DNA of 64,000 nt from Pseudogulbenkiania sp. MAI-1 (GCF_000527175.1 NZ_AZUR01000001.1:2828501-2892500), one strand, 5' to 3'. Positions 32,890 to 40,999 are shown, counted from the first letter of the stretch. Notes: generated from the letters alone by a model not told the origin. Numbers and translations: made by a program.

Positions 32890-33133
32890 CATCGTTGCCG
32901 ACATCCTGACCGAGCTTAGAAAAAAGGCGCTCACCGCGACCGAGCTGCAGACCCGCCCCCGCCTGGCCAACGTGCCGGCGCGCGTACTGCACGAAGCGCT
33001 GGACGCCCTGGTCGACGTCGGCGTGCTGCAGCCGCTGGCCATCGGCCTCGACGACCGCGGCTACCTGATCACCGGCACCCCGCTGTCGGCGCCGGCCGAC
33101 GAGCCCGCCATCCCCTCCTTTCTGCTGAAGTAA
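32882..33133 (+). CDS. winged-helix-like small protein
   Basis: An 83-residue protein with an apparent winged-helix pattern (ILTELRKKALTATELQTRPR, VPARVLHEALDALVDVGVLQ, then a wing GLDDRGYLITG). It lies directly before the primase-helicase gene and may help replication control. No family name is certain. Confidence 0.55.
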   Translation: MSDIVADILTELRKKALTATELQTRPRLANVPARVLHEALDALVDVGVLQPLAIGLDDRGYLITGTPLSAPADEPAIPSFLLK

Positions 33134-33144
33134 GCGAGCGCCAC

Positions 33145-36006
33145 ATGAGTACCAACAACAACCCCGCCATGGGGGAATGGTTCGCTCGCCTCAAGAGCGA
33201 GATCAACCTGCACGACCTGGCCGACCGCCTGGACATGCAACGCCATGGCCGCGAAGGCAACTACTTCTCGCCGTCACGCAAAGAGAAACACCCCTCGCTG
33301 TCGATCTACGACAACCACCCCAAATTCGGCAACGGCTGGAAGGACCACGCCGCCGACATCGGCGGCACCACCATCGACCTGGTGATCTACGCCGGCCGCG
33401 CCAATGATCCGATGGAAGCCGCCAAGCTGCTGGGCGAGTGGTACGCCATCCCGCGCCCCAGCCGGGAAAAGAGCGCGGTACCGGAGCGCAAGAGCACGGC
33501 GGACTACATCGCCGACCGTTGCCTGAAGGATACCGAGCCGGCCGTCGCCTACCTGACGGGGCGAGGCATCAGCGAGGAAGTGATCCGCAGCGCCATCCGC
33601 CGGCGCAGCATCGGCTGGAACACCTGGACCTCGACCAAGGTGCCCGAGGGCGAGCCCGGCCACGGCGGCCCGGGGGTGGCCTTCATCGTGCGCAGCCTGG
33701 CCGGCGCCAAGGTGGTGGCGGTGGACATGCGTTACCTCGACCCGGCCCTGAACGGCGACGTGAAGACCCAGTGCCAGGGCGACAAACGCGGCCATGTGTG
33801 GACGTCCGACCTCGCCAGACTGAAGCGGGCGAACACCGTCTATGCGGTAGAAAGCCCGATCAACGCGCTGTCGATCGAGACCGCCCTGGCCAACTACCCC
33901 GGCGTCGCCGCGGTGGCGATCCTCGGCGTGTCCAACACCGACATCGACTGGAGCTGGGCGCGCGGAAAAAAGGTGATCGTGGCAATGGACCACAGCGATC
34001 GCCTGGACGAGAAATACCGCACCCGCCCGGGTATGGAAGCGGCCTGGAAGGTGGCCGACGCTCTGACCGCCTGCGATATCGCCAACCGCCTGGTGGACAT
34101 GCTGGACTGGGAAGAAGGCGAGGACATCAACGACGTGCTCCGCGACCACGGCGCCGAGGAGCTGCGGATCCGGCTGAAGAAGCTGGACCAATGGCTGATC
34201 CCGGGGCAGCCGTCGGTCGACGCCGATCGGCGCCACCAGCTCGAGGGCCGCCGGCGCGTATTCCTGCAGGGGCATGATCTGGCGGTGTACTGGCGCTTTC
34301 GCTGCCTGGACGATTTCACCCTGTACGTCGAGGAGTTCAAAGAACGGAAGGACGATGATGGTAGTGCCTTGCCACCCAGAGAGGACTTCGGCGACCTGTG
34401 TTCATTCCGCGTGGCCGGGCTATCCCGACTGCGGATCCAGTCGCACCTGGCAACCATCAACGGCATGCCGGACAACCAACCCGAAACGGTGTTCGGCATC
34501 AGCTGCCAGCTGGCACGCAACGGCTCCCACCTGCAGCGCGAGGTGGTGACCGGAGACAAGCTCTACAACCTGGAATGGTGGAAGGCCAAGTTCGGCCACA
34601 TCTGGAACCCGGCCAAGTTCGCCCGCATGGTGAACATCCTGGAGCGATCGGCCGATCTGGCTGCGCGTGATGTGGTGAACTTCGTCGGGCTCGCCTGGCG
34701 CGGTGAAGAGCTGGCCGCCCTCGAGGGCAACGACTGCTTTTTCGTCGAGCCGCAGAAGCAGTGCCTCTACAACAACATGAGCTTTCCCCGCGGCTCCACC
34801 CAGAACGCCCGCGCGGTGATCGCCGCCTATCAGGCGACCTTCAAGGAAAACGCCGCCGCCATCGGCCTGGTATGGGGCCTGGGCGCGCACCTGAAGAACG
34901 TGCTGGGCTTCTATCCCCACTTCCAGATGCAGGCCGAGAAGGGCTCGGGCAAATCCAAGCTGCTGGAGAGCATGCAGGCCACGCTGGCTTTCCAGGTGCT
35001 GTCCGGCCAGATGCTGAAGACCGACCACCGGCGCCGGGCATCGGTGTCGTGGACCACCCACCCGGTGGGCTGGGACGAATTCTCCAAGCTGCCGAAGTCC
35101 ATCCTGTCCGACATCGACGGCCTGCTGCAGTCCACCTACCGTTCCGAATTTACCCGCGTCGGCGCCACCCTGACGCCCTACCTGATGTGTGCCCCGGTGC
35201 TACTGGCCGGCGAAGAGGTGGACGTGGAAAGCCTGCAGTCCAAGATCTGCCGTTCCTCGCTGTCGGTCGCCAAACAGGGCGCCATCATCCCGCACGAGCT
35301 GCCGCAATTCCCGGTGTGGGAGTGGCTGCAGTTCCTGGCCAGCGTCGACCCTGCGCGGATTCGTGACACCCACAAGCGCTACGTGGCGTTCTGCCAGCAG
35401 CGCGGCCGTGCCGGAGAAGGAGACGCCACCGCCAAGCGGATGATGGAGAACTACGCCGCGATCATGACCGCCTGGGCGCTGCTGACGGAGTTCGCCGGCA
35501 TCGACATCGGCCAGGGCGACTTCCTCGAGGACATCATCGCCGAGATGAACGCCCACATCGCCGACACCGACGGCACCCGCCTGCCGTGGGTGTGGATCAT
35601 GGAGATCCTGCTGTCGGAGCTCGCCGCCCAGCGCTTCGATCATCCTTATTGCTGGGGCGACCATGCGATCGACGGCCGCAAGCTGGCAGCCAAGAAGCAG
35701 GACAACAAGGACTGGTTGGCGGATGTGGCCGATGGGGAGGAGAACGAATGTCTGTTCGTGATGCCGTCCCACGTGATGGATCACCTGTCCACGGCGCCAC
35801 ACCTGCGCGCCAAGTTCGACCATCTCCCCGTCAAGACAGGCCGCATCTTCAAGCGCCAGCTGCTTCAGAGCGGCGTGGTAGTGGATCCGGACTGCGAGAA
35901 AACCATCCGCCGCGGGCGCCAGGGCCACATGGTGGCCATCAGCATCAGCAAGCTGGCCCAGCTGGGGCTGCATGCGGCGCCGGTGATCGATCGGGGAGCC
36001 TATTGA
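33145..36006 (+). CDS. bifunctional primase-helicase
   Basis: The 953-residue replication protein combines three parts. Residues about 15-100 resemble the CHC2-type primase start (GNYFSPSRKEKHPSLSIYDN, GNGWKDHAADIGGTTIDLVI), but the zinc-ligand cysteines are missing. A Toprim domain follows (VYAVESPINALSIETALAN near 232-250, IVAMDHSDRLDE near 277-288). The C-terminal half has a P-loop (GSGKSK near 600), the basis of an SF3/DUF927-like helicase. It probably opens and primes at the phage origin. The stop overlaps the methylase ATG. Confidence 0.75.
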   Translation: MSTNNNPAMGEWFARLKSEINLHDLADRLDMQRHGREGNYFSPSRKEKHPSLSIYDNHPKFGNGWKDHAADIGGTTIDLVIYAGRANDPMEAAKLLGEWYAIPRPSREKSAVPERKSTADYIADRCLKDTEPAVAYLTGRGISEEVIRSAIRRRSIGWNTWTSTKVPEGEPGHGGPGVAFIVRSLAGAKVVAVDMRYLDPALNGDVKTQCQGDKRGHVWTSDLARLKRANTVYAVESPINALSIETALANYPGVAAVAILGVSNTDIDWSWARGKKVIVAMDHSDRLDEKYRTRPGMEAAWKVADALTACDIANRLVDMLDWEEGEDINDVLRDHGAEELRIRLKKLDQWLIPGQPSVDADRRHQLEGRRRVFLQGHDLAVYWRFRCLDDFTLYVEEFKERKDDDGSALPPREDFGDLCSFRVAGLSRLRIQSHLATINGMPDNQPETVFGISCQLARNGSHLQREVVTGDKLYNLEWWKAKFGHIWNPAKFARMVNILERSADLAARDVVNFVGLAWRGEELAALEGNDCFFVEPQKQCLYNNMSFPRGSTQNARAVIAAYQATFKENAAAIGLVWGLGAHLKNVLGFYPHFQMQAEKGSGKSKLLESMQATLAFQVLSGQMLKTDHRRRASVSWTTHPVGWDEFSKLPKSILSDIDGLLQSTYRSEFTRVGATLTPYLMCAPVLLAGEEVDVESLQSKICRSSLSVAKQGAIIPHELPQFPVWEWLQFLASVDPARIRDTHKRYVAFCQQRGRAGEGDATAKRMMENYAAIMTAWALLTEFAGIDIGQGDFLEDIIAEMNAHIADTDGTRLPWVWIMEILLSELAAQRFDHPYCWGDHAIDGRKLAAKKQDNKDWLADVADGEENECLFVMPSHVMDHLSTAPHLRAKFDHLPVKTGRIFKRQLLQSGVVVDPDCEKTIRRGRQGHMVAISISKLAQLGLHAAPVIDRGAY

Positions 36007-36878
36007 TGAACGAGATCAAGCGACCCGTTTTGCGGTACCACGGCGGCAAGTTCCGCCTGGCGCAGTGGATCATGCAGTTCTTCCCGGATCACAAGACCTA
36101 CGTGGAGCCGTTTGGCGGCGCCGCTGGCGTTCTCCTCCAAAAGCCGCGTGTCTACGCCGAGGTCTACAACGACCTGGACAGCGAGGTCAGCAACTTTTTC
36201 CAGCTGCTGCGCGACCCAGTCACTCGCGCCCAGCTGATCGAGGCCGTGACGCTCACCCCCTACCACCGTGACGAGTTCGAACAGGCCTGGGAACCAGCCG
36301 AGGAACCGATCGAGCGCGCACGACGCCTGTGCATCCGGGCGCAGATGGGGTTCGGCTCGGCTGGAGCAACCAAGGGCACCACGGGTTTCCGTATCGACAC
36401 CAAACGCGAGTACGGCACAGCCCAACAGCTTTGGGCGTACTACCCCGCAGCTCTTGCCGCAGCTGGCGAGCGAATTGCGGGCGTCCTAGTGGAAAACAGG
36501 CCTGCTATGGAAGTGATGCGCGCCCACGATGGGCCGGACACCTTGCACTTTGTCGACCCGCCGTATCTGCACTCCACCCGAGTGATGCAATCACGGAATA
36601 CCAACTGTTATCGCCATGAAATGGCCGACGACGACCACATCGAGCTGCTGCAAGCGCTTCGCAGCCTGGAAGGCATGGTGGTCCTGAGCGGCTATCCTTC
36701 TGAGCTTTACAGCGAGCTTCTGGGCGGGTGGGAAACACGATCGACAGGGGCACGCATCAGCGCCGGCCGCGGCACCGCCATACGGCAAGAGGTTGTTTGG
36801 CTCAACCCCGCCTGTAGCCGTGCCCTTCACGGTACCGGGCTTTTCGCGCGCTCTGATTACGCGACTTCGCTTTTCTGA
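36006..36878 (+). CDS. DNA adenine methylase (Dam, D12 class)
   Basis: A 290-residue N6-adenine methylase. Motif X and I are near the start (YHGGKFRLAQWI, then VEPFGGAAGV near 31-40), and motif IV is DPPY near 183. The size is typical of D12-class Dam enzymes. It may modify phage DNA against host restriction or affect expression. The last codons run through the repeat GACTTCGCTTTTC (36863-36875). Confidence 0.88.
   Translation: MNEIKRPVLRYHGGKFRLAQWIMQFFPDHKTYVEPFGGAAGVLLQKPRVYAEVYNDLDSEVSNFFQLLRDPVTRAQLIEAVTLTPYHRDEFEQAWEPAEEPIERARRLCIRAQMGFGSAGATKGTTGFRIDTKREYGTAQQLWAYYPAALAAAGERIAGVLVENRPAMEVMRAHDGPDTLHFVDPPYLHSTRVMQSRNTNCYRHEMADDDHIELLQALRSLEGMVVLSGYPSELYSELLGGWETRSTGARISAGRGTAIRQEVVWLNPACSRALHGTGLFARSDYATSLF
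36863..36875 (+). repeat. dispersed repeat ACTTCGCTTTT, copy C
   Basis: GACTTCGCTTTTC forms the last codons (ATSLF, stop) of the methylase gene. Its 15-nt extension GACTTCGCTTTTCTG is identical to copy A. Confidence 0.6.
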
Positions 36879-36890
36879 AAGGACATCACC

Positions 36891-37154
36891 ATGCAAACCA
36901 CCGCCACACTGACGTTTGAGCAGTTCGCCGCCCTGACGCCGGCGGAGCGCCAGGCCTACCTGCAGGGCTATCCCATCATCACCGAGAGCCAGGGCTTCCT
37001 TGACGGCACCAAGCGCGTGGGCGACCCCAACGCCGTCAGCACCAAGCACCGCGCCCTGGTACGCGGCATCCCTATCCTAGGCTGGTACGGCTCGCCGGCC
37101 GCCGCCATCGATGCCGCCCGCGACTTCCTCCAGGACTGGGACGGCGAGCTGTAG
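36891..37154 (+). CDS. small hypothetical protein before the origin-like region
   Basis: An 87-residue protein with ATLTFEQFAALTPAERQAYL and GWYGSPAAAIDAARDFLQDW. It begins 12 nt after the methylase stop with AAAGGA upstream. It is followed by a terminator and is the last gene of the early operon. No family is recognised. Confidence 0.55.
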   Translation: MQTTATLTFEQFAALTPAERQAYLQGYPIITESQGFLDGTKRVGDPNAVSTKHRALVRGIPILGWYGSPAAAIDAARDFLQDWDGEL

Positions 37155-37176
37155 CCCCGCCGGCCGCCCGATCGAC

Positions 37177-37205
37177 ACCGCGCCCGAGAACGGCGCGGTT
37201 TTTTT
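37177..37205 (+). terminator. terminator of the early operon
   Basis: ACCGCGCC-CGAGAAC-GGCGCGGT is a perfect 8-bp stem followed by six T. It ends the rightward early operon. Confidence 0.88.
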
Positions 37206-37254
37206 GGGCCCGGAGACGGTTCCCGCCATTGGGTAGCGCAGTGCCGAAAAAAAC

Positions 37255-37615
37255 CCGTGGATTTCGGCCCATCTTGCCGCTAAGTCATTGATTTATGAGA
37301 AATCACCATCCACAGTTTCCCGAAAATTTCCACGGAATCACTTCCGTTTTCCACGGATTGCCCTCTTTTTTCCACTTGGCCGTTTTCCGGCTCGGCCCCT
37401 TTCTCTTTCTCTTTTTCTTTAAAAAACAAGAAGAAAGAGAAAGAAAGCGGAGAAAGGAAGGGGTGAGGGGAATCCACGGGTTTAGACCATTGCCTATTTT
37501 TTAAGCCACAAGTTTTGATTAGCTCCCACAGGTTTTTCGTGGGCAAAAACCATCACCAATGCCTTGTTTTTATTGGGTTTCTCGCTACCATCGGGGGAAA
37601 TCCACAGTTCCACAG
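37255..37615. other. candidate phage replication origin / iteron region
   Basis: The non-coding stretch 37206-37647 has eight WTCCACRG-like sites: 37255-37262 (minus), 37308-37315, 37328-37335, 37349-37356, 37370-37377 (degenerate), 37472-37479, 37600-37607 and 37608-37615. A dyad ACGGAA-TCAC-TTCCGT lies between the third and fourth. AT-rich stretches alternate with them. The sites resemble DnaA boxes but are not exact. Position after primase-helicase and methylase and before an integrase fits an origin; integrase arm sites are an alternative. Confidence 0.55.
37396..37463. repeat. polypyrimidine/polypurine inverted repeat
   Basis: A C/T-only tract (37396-37420) is followed by a mostly A/G tract (37421-37470). 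The arms pair over about 20 bp with one bulge around a short AAAAAAC loop region, and CCCC/GGGG extend the ends. It could form a long hairpin, a cruciform or triplex-type DNA, in the middle of the iterons. Confidence 0.6.
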
Positions 37616-37647
37616 GTAAATCTGCCTGTGTCCCCCTGGAGAGAGTC

Positions 37648-38679
37648 ATGAACCGACTGTTCGAAGAGTTCCTTCTCTTCAAAGCTGAAAACGATGCCGT
37701 CGCCGATCGCACGGTGAAGGCCTACCGCGACATCCTCGCCCGCTATGAGGCCTGGCTGGACGGCCGCGACCCGCTGGAGGTCAACGGCGACCAGTTGCTG
37801 GCCTTCTGCGGCCCTTACCTGCATAAGACGCTGCAGCTGGCCCCGGTGAGCCGCACCCCCTACGTGGCCTGCATCCGCGAGCTGTATCGCTACCTGTCGG
37901 CCGTGCGTGGGCTGACCGGCCGCGACCCCGCCCAGGCCGTGCCCTATCCGCGCCGGCCGGGCAAGTTGCCGCGCGTGCTCTCCCTGGACAACGCCGAGCG
38001 CCTGATGTGGGCCCCGGACTTCAACAGCTTCGAGGGCGTGCGTGACGCGGCCATGCTGGCGCTGCTGCTGGGCTGCGGCCTGCGCGTCGGCGGCCTTGTG
38101 AAACTGAACGAGGGGAACATCGCCTCCCTCTTGGCCGAGGGCGGCGAGCCACGCCTGGCCCTGAAGCCGACCGAGAAAGGCGACAAGGAGCGCCTGATCC
38201 CGGTGCCGCGCGAGGCCGATCTGCTGCTGCGCGTGTACCTGGAGCACCCCGCACTCGAGGCGATCCACCGGGAGACCGCGAACGGCGACCGCGTGCTGTT
38301 CGTCACCACCCGAAACCGCCGCTGCCCCCCGCACGAATATTACGGCGAGCGCCGCCGCTTCTCCACGCGCGGGGTGTTCGCCATGATCCAGCGCCACGGC
38401 GAGGCGGCCGGCATCCCCAAGGACCAGCTCAACCCCCATGCCCTGCGCCACCTGTTCGGCACCGAGCTAGCCGAGGGCGACATCGATCTGCTCGAGCGCC
38501 AGAAGCTAATGGGCCACCAGGACCCGAAGACGACCGCCATTTACACCCACCTGGCGTTCAGGAAGCTGACCCGAAGCGTCGACCAGGCCAACCCGCTATC
38601 CAAGGTCACCACGCCAGTCAGCCAGCTGCTGGGCGAGATGGGGAGCAAGCCACAAGGACGCGCCCGTCGTGGTCCCTGA
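37648..38679 (+). CDS. tyrosine recombinase (XerC/D-like integrase)
   Basis: The 343-residue recombinase has an N-terminal core-binding domain (FEEFLLFKAENDAVADRTVK, YRDILARYEAWLDG) and the catalytic set: R in CGLRVGG near 145, HALRHLFG near 264-271, GHQDPKTT near 289, and the Tyr in AIYTHLAF near 299. It starts at ATG 37648 with GGAGAG upstream, right after the iteron region. It may be an integrase or act as a dimer resolvase. A second, larger recombinase lies closer to the attachment site. Confidence 0.85.
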   Translation: MNRLFEEFLLFKAENDAVADRTVKAYRDILARYEAWLDGRDPLEVNGDQLLAFCGPYLHKTLQLAPVSRTPYVACIRELYRYLSAVRGLTGRDPAQAVPYPRRPGKLPRVLSLDNAERLMWAPDFNSFEGVRDAAMLALLLGCGLRVGGLVKLNEGNIASLLAEGGEPRLALKPTEKGDKERLIPVPREADLLLRVYLEHPALEAIHRETANGDRVLFVTTRNRRCPPHEYYGERRRFSTRGVFAMIQRHGEAAGIPKDQLNPHALRHLFGTELAEGDIDLLERQKLMGHQDPKTTAIYTHLAFRKLTRSVDQANPLSKVTTPVSQLLGEMGSKPQGRARRGP

Positions 38680-38804
38680 TTCTTACAAGTCATAGTGGCG
38701 GAACTAAATCACAGGGTAGACACGCCGTGGAGAGAGGCCTGCAGCGGTTTCGCAAAGTCACCCTCAAAACGGGCTAAATCGGAAATCAGACTGTGCCTGT
38801 CCCC

Positions 38805-38888
38805 ACTTCGCATTCTGTCAAAAAGCGAAGTCGTCCTACGGAGGGACGGGCATCACAAGGGGGTCAGCGATATGGAAAAGCGAAGTCA
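38805..38888. repeat. palindromic cluster with dispersed repeats, copies D and E
   Basis: ACTTCGC (38805-38811) and GCGAAGT (38825-38831) form a 7-bp dyad. AAAAAGCGAAGTC (38820-38832) and GAAAAGCGAAGTC (38875-38887) are minus-strand copies of the ACTTCGCTTTT repeat. A GTGCCTGTCCCC stretch before the dyad recalls REP sequences, but this is only resemblance. The region 38680-38871 has no gene that I can support. Confidence 0.5.
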
Positions 38889-39366
38889 CACGATGGGAAT
38901 TGCAAGGGGCGCCGCTGTCGGCCTCTCCGCCCTGCCAGGGGTGGGGGGTCGGCAAGGCGCTCCGACCACCACCCCACAGGGGGGTGGGTACCTGGATAAC
39001 TGCACTCCTTCCCAACTTCAGGTAGGGGCTTCCCAAAAAAAAATCGCGCGCGATCCGCGCTTGGATCACCTGCGCCAGATGGGCATGAATGCCACCTGGC
39101 AGCGCGTCGCCGAAGAGATCGGCATGGACGCCTTCCTGGCCATGTGGCGCATTTTGGACGCCGAGGAACAGTTCCACCACGTCAAGGGCAACCTCGAGAT
39201 CAACCTGCGCCGGTACCGCTCTTACCAGATGTTCCAGCGCAACCTATACATCAAGCAACTGGCCCAGGCTGGACTCGACCCCAAGCAGATTCACTATCGC
39301 TTGGCTGAGGGACTATGTGAAAAACTCGAACCGAAACACATAAAACGCATCATCAATAACAAATAG
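38872..39366 (+). CDS. small helical, possibly DNA-binding phage protein
   Basis: The convincing part is about 95 residues from ATG 39079 (MGMNATWQRVAEEIGMDAFL, AMWRILDAEEQFHHVKG, RRYRSYQMFQRNLYIKQLAQ), ending in a HTH-like segment (GLDPKQIHYRLAEGLCEKL). The layout of dimer helices plus C-terminal HTH recalls Mor/C-type activators, but this is inference. ATG 38872 has a fair AAGGGGG site, but the first 70 residues look like non-coding sequence and contain nine A in a row (39035-39043). The start is uncertain. Confidence 0.5.
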   Translation: MEKRSHTMGIARGAAVGLSALPGVGGRQGAPTTTPQGGGYLDNCTPSQLQVGASQKKIARDPRLDHLRQMGMNATWQRVAEEIGMDAFLAMWRILDAEEQFHHVKGNLEINLRRYRSYQMFQRNLYIKQLAQAGLDPKQIHYRLAEGLCEKLEPKHIKRIINNK

Positions 39367-39375
39367 AATCAGAAC

Positions 39376-40965
39376 ATGAAGAAGAATAAGACCGCGATTA
39401 TCTACGCCCGCGTCAGCACGGCGCGCCAGGCCGACGAGGGCATTTCGATCGACAGCCAAATCGAGCAGGCCGAGAAAAAGGCCCTTGAAATGGGGGCGGT
39501 CGTCATGAAGGTATTCCGCGACGACGGTATTTCCGGGCGCACCGCAAACAGGCCGGCGTTTCAAAACGCCATCAAGTTTTGCGAGTCCTACGACATCGAC
39601 TATTTCATCGTCTGGAATACCTCCCGCTTCGCCCGCAATAAGCTCGACGCGGCCAGCCATAAGAAGCTGCTGGAGGGTGGCGGCACCAAGGTCGTCTATG
39701 TGTCGGTCAACATCGACAACGAAACAGATGAAGGCTGGTTCAGCGAGTCGATCTTCGAAATCATGGACGAGCATTACAGTCGGCAGGTGTCCCGCGACAC
39801 CCGCCGATCGATGCTCAAGAACGCCAGGGACGGCTACTGGAACGGCGGTCATGTCCCCTACGGCTACCTGGTAGTAACGACGGACGGCAAACGCAAGCAA
39901 CTGCAGATCCAGCCAGACGAAGCGGTCATCGTGAAAGAGATGTTCCGCATGTATATCACCGGGCTAGGCTGCAAGCTGATCGCCATGGACATGAATGACC
40001 GCGGATTCACCTATCGCGGGCTAAAGTGGACCAAGGGGCACATCACGAATCTGTTGAAAAACCCCGTCTATGCCGGGTTCATCGCCTTCAACAGAATGGA
40101 CAAGCAGAAGCGGGAAAAGCCGGAAAGCGAGTGGATCATGACGAAATCCCACGATGCGATCGTCAGCGAGGAAGACTATGCCCTGGTGCGCGAGGAATTC
40201 AGACGCCGCTCGCCAACGTCAGAGGGTGGCAGCCCCCACAGCACCTTTGTTTTCACCGGCATCCTGCGGTGCGGCGAATGCGGCGCCGCCATGCAGACCG
40301 AAAGCGCCACTGGCCGAACCAAGATCTACCACTACTACAACTGCAGCCGATCCCAGAAAGGCGGCGGCTGCCGTAGCCGCCGGATCGCGGCCGGCGACTT
40401 TGACACCTGGATGATGAACACCATCATTCAGCGCGTGCTCACCCCGGAGCGCATGCGCGAGGTCGTCGCCGAGGTGCACGAGCTGACCAGCCGCGACCAG
40501 GAAGACCGCGAGCGACGTGCTAATGCCGTCCTCCGGCAGATCAAGGATGCCAACAAGCGCCGCCAGAACCTATTCGACATCCTCGAGCTGCACGGCAAGG
40601 ACGCGCCCAACCTGGGCGATCTGACCGTGCGGCTGCGCGAAATCAACGCCACCATCAAGAAGCTGGAAGCGGAACTGGCCGCGATCGAGGCCGAGGAGAG
40701 CCCGGTATTCGATGTCACCGATGAGCAAATCCAGAACGCCACCGATACGATGATCGGCGTGCTGAATAACACCCCTGATGCGAAAAAACTACGGCTGCTG
40801 ATGGGTCATTTCATTGACCGCATTGTGTTGAATGAAGCTGACGTGGAAATGGAATATCGACCCGAGCGGATCATTGGCACAAATGAAAAGAGCCGTGAAC
40901 CAGTGGTTCACAGCTCGAATTCTTGGCTCCCCGAGCAGGGCTCGAACCTGCGACCTGCGGATTAA
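39376..40965 (+). CDS. large serine recombinase (integrase)
   Basis: A 529-residue serine integrase. The catalytic Ser is S14 in YARVSTARQ; the resolvase domain covers about 5-150 (DDGISGRTANRPAFQN, FIVWNTSRFARN). A recombinase domain follows (about 160-280). A zinc ribbon (CGECGAAM...YYNCSRSQKGGGCRS) is near 300-340, then a coiled coil (about 365-435). The last residues (WLPEQGSNLRPAD, stop) are the antisense of tRNA-Asn; the TAA lies at the anticodon loop. This ties the gene directly to the attachment site. Confidence 0.9.
   Translation: MKKNKTAIIYARVSTARQADEGISIDSQIEQAEKKALEMGAVVMKVFRDDGISGRTANRPAFQNAIKFCESYDIDYFIVWNTSRFARNKLDAASHKKLLEGGGTKVVYVSVNIDNETDEGWFSESIFEIMDEHYSRQVSRDTRRSMLKNARDGYWNGGHVPYGYLVVTTDGKRKQLQIQPDEAVIVKEMFRMYITGLGCKLIAMDMNDRGFTYRGLKWTKGHITNLLKNPVYAGFIAFNRMDKQKREKPESEWIMTKSHDAIVSEEDYALVREEFRRRSPTSEGGSPHSTFVFTGILRCGECGAAMQTESATGRTKIYHYYNCSRSQKGGGCRSRRIAAGDFDTWMMNTIIQRVLTPERMREVVAEVHELTSRDQEDRERRANAVLRQIKDANKRRQNLFDILELHGKDAPNLGDLTVRLREINATIKKLEAELAAIEAEESPVFDVTDEQIQNATDTMIGVLNNTPDAKKLRLLMGHFIDRIVLNEADVEMEYRPERIIGTNEKSREPVVHSSNSWLPEQGSNLRPAD
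40924..40965. other. attR candidate (tRNA-Asn 3' half)
   Basis: The 3' end of the tRNA to the anticodon loop is shared between the integrase gene and the tRNA. Crossover within a tRNA 3' half keeps the tRNA intact, as is the case here. A direct repeat of this segment should exist at the left end of the prophage, outside the window. Confidence 0.65.
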
Positions 40966-40999
40966 CAGTCCGTCGCTCTACCAACTGAGCTATCAGGGA
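40924..40999 (-). tRNA. tRNA-Asn(GTT)
   Basis: A 76-nt cloverleaf on the minus strand includes encoded CCA. Acceptor TCCCTGA/TCGGGGA (one G-T pair), D-arm with AGCTCAGTTGGTAGAGC, anticodon loop CTGTTAA (GTT), and T-arm GGTTCGAGCCC are all intact. The tRNA reads from host sequence towards the prophage, so it is convergent with the serine integrase gene. Confidence 0.95.

Noticed and set aside
1..40965. Possible Mu-type transposable prophage
   Set aside because: No transposase A or B genes and no Mu-type ends are visible; a tRNA attachment site and integrases are present instead.
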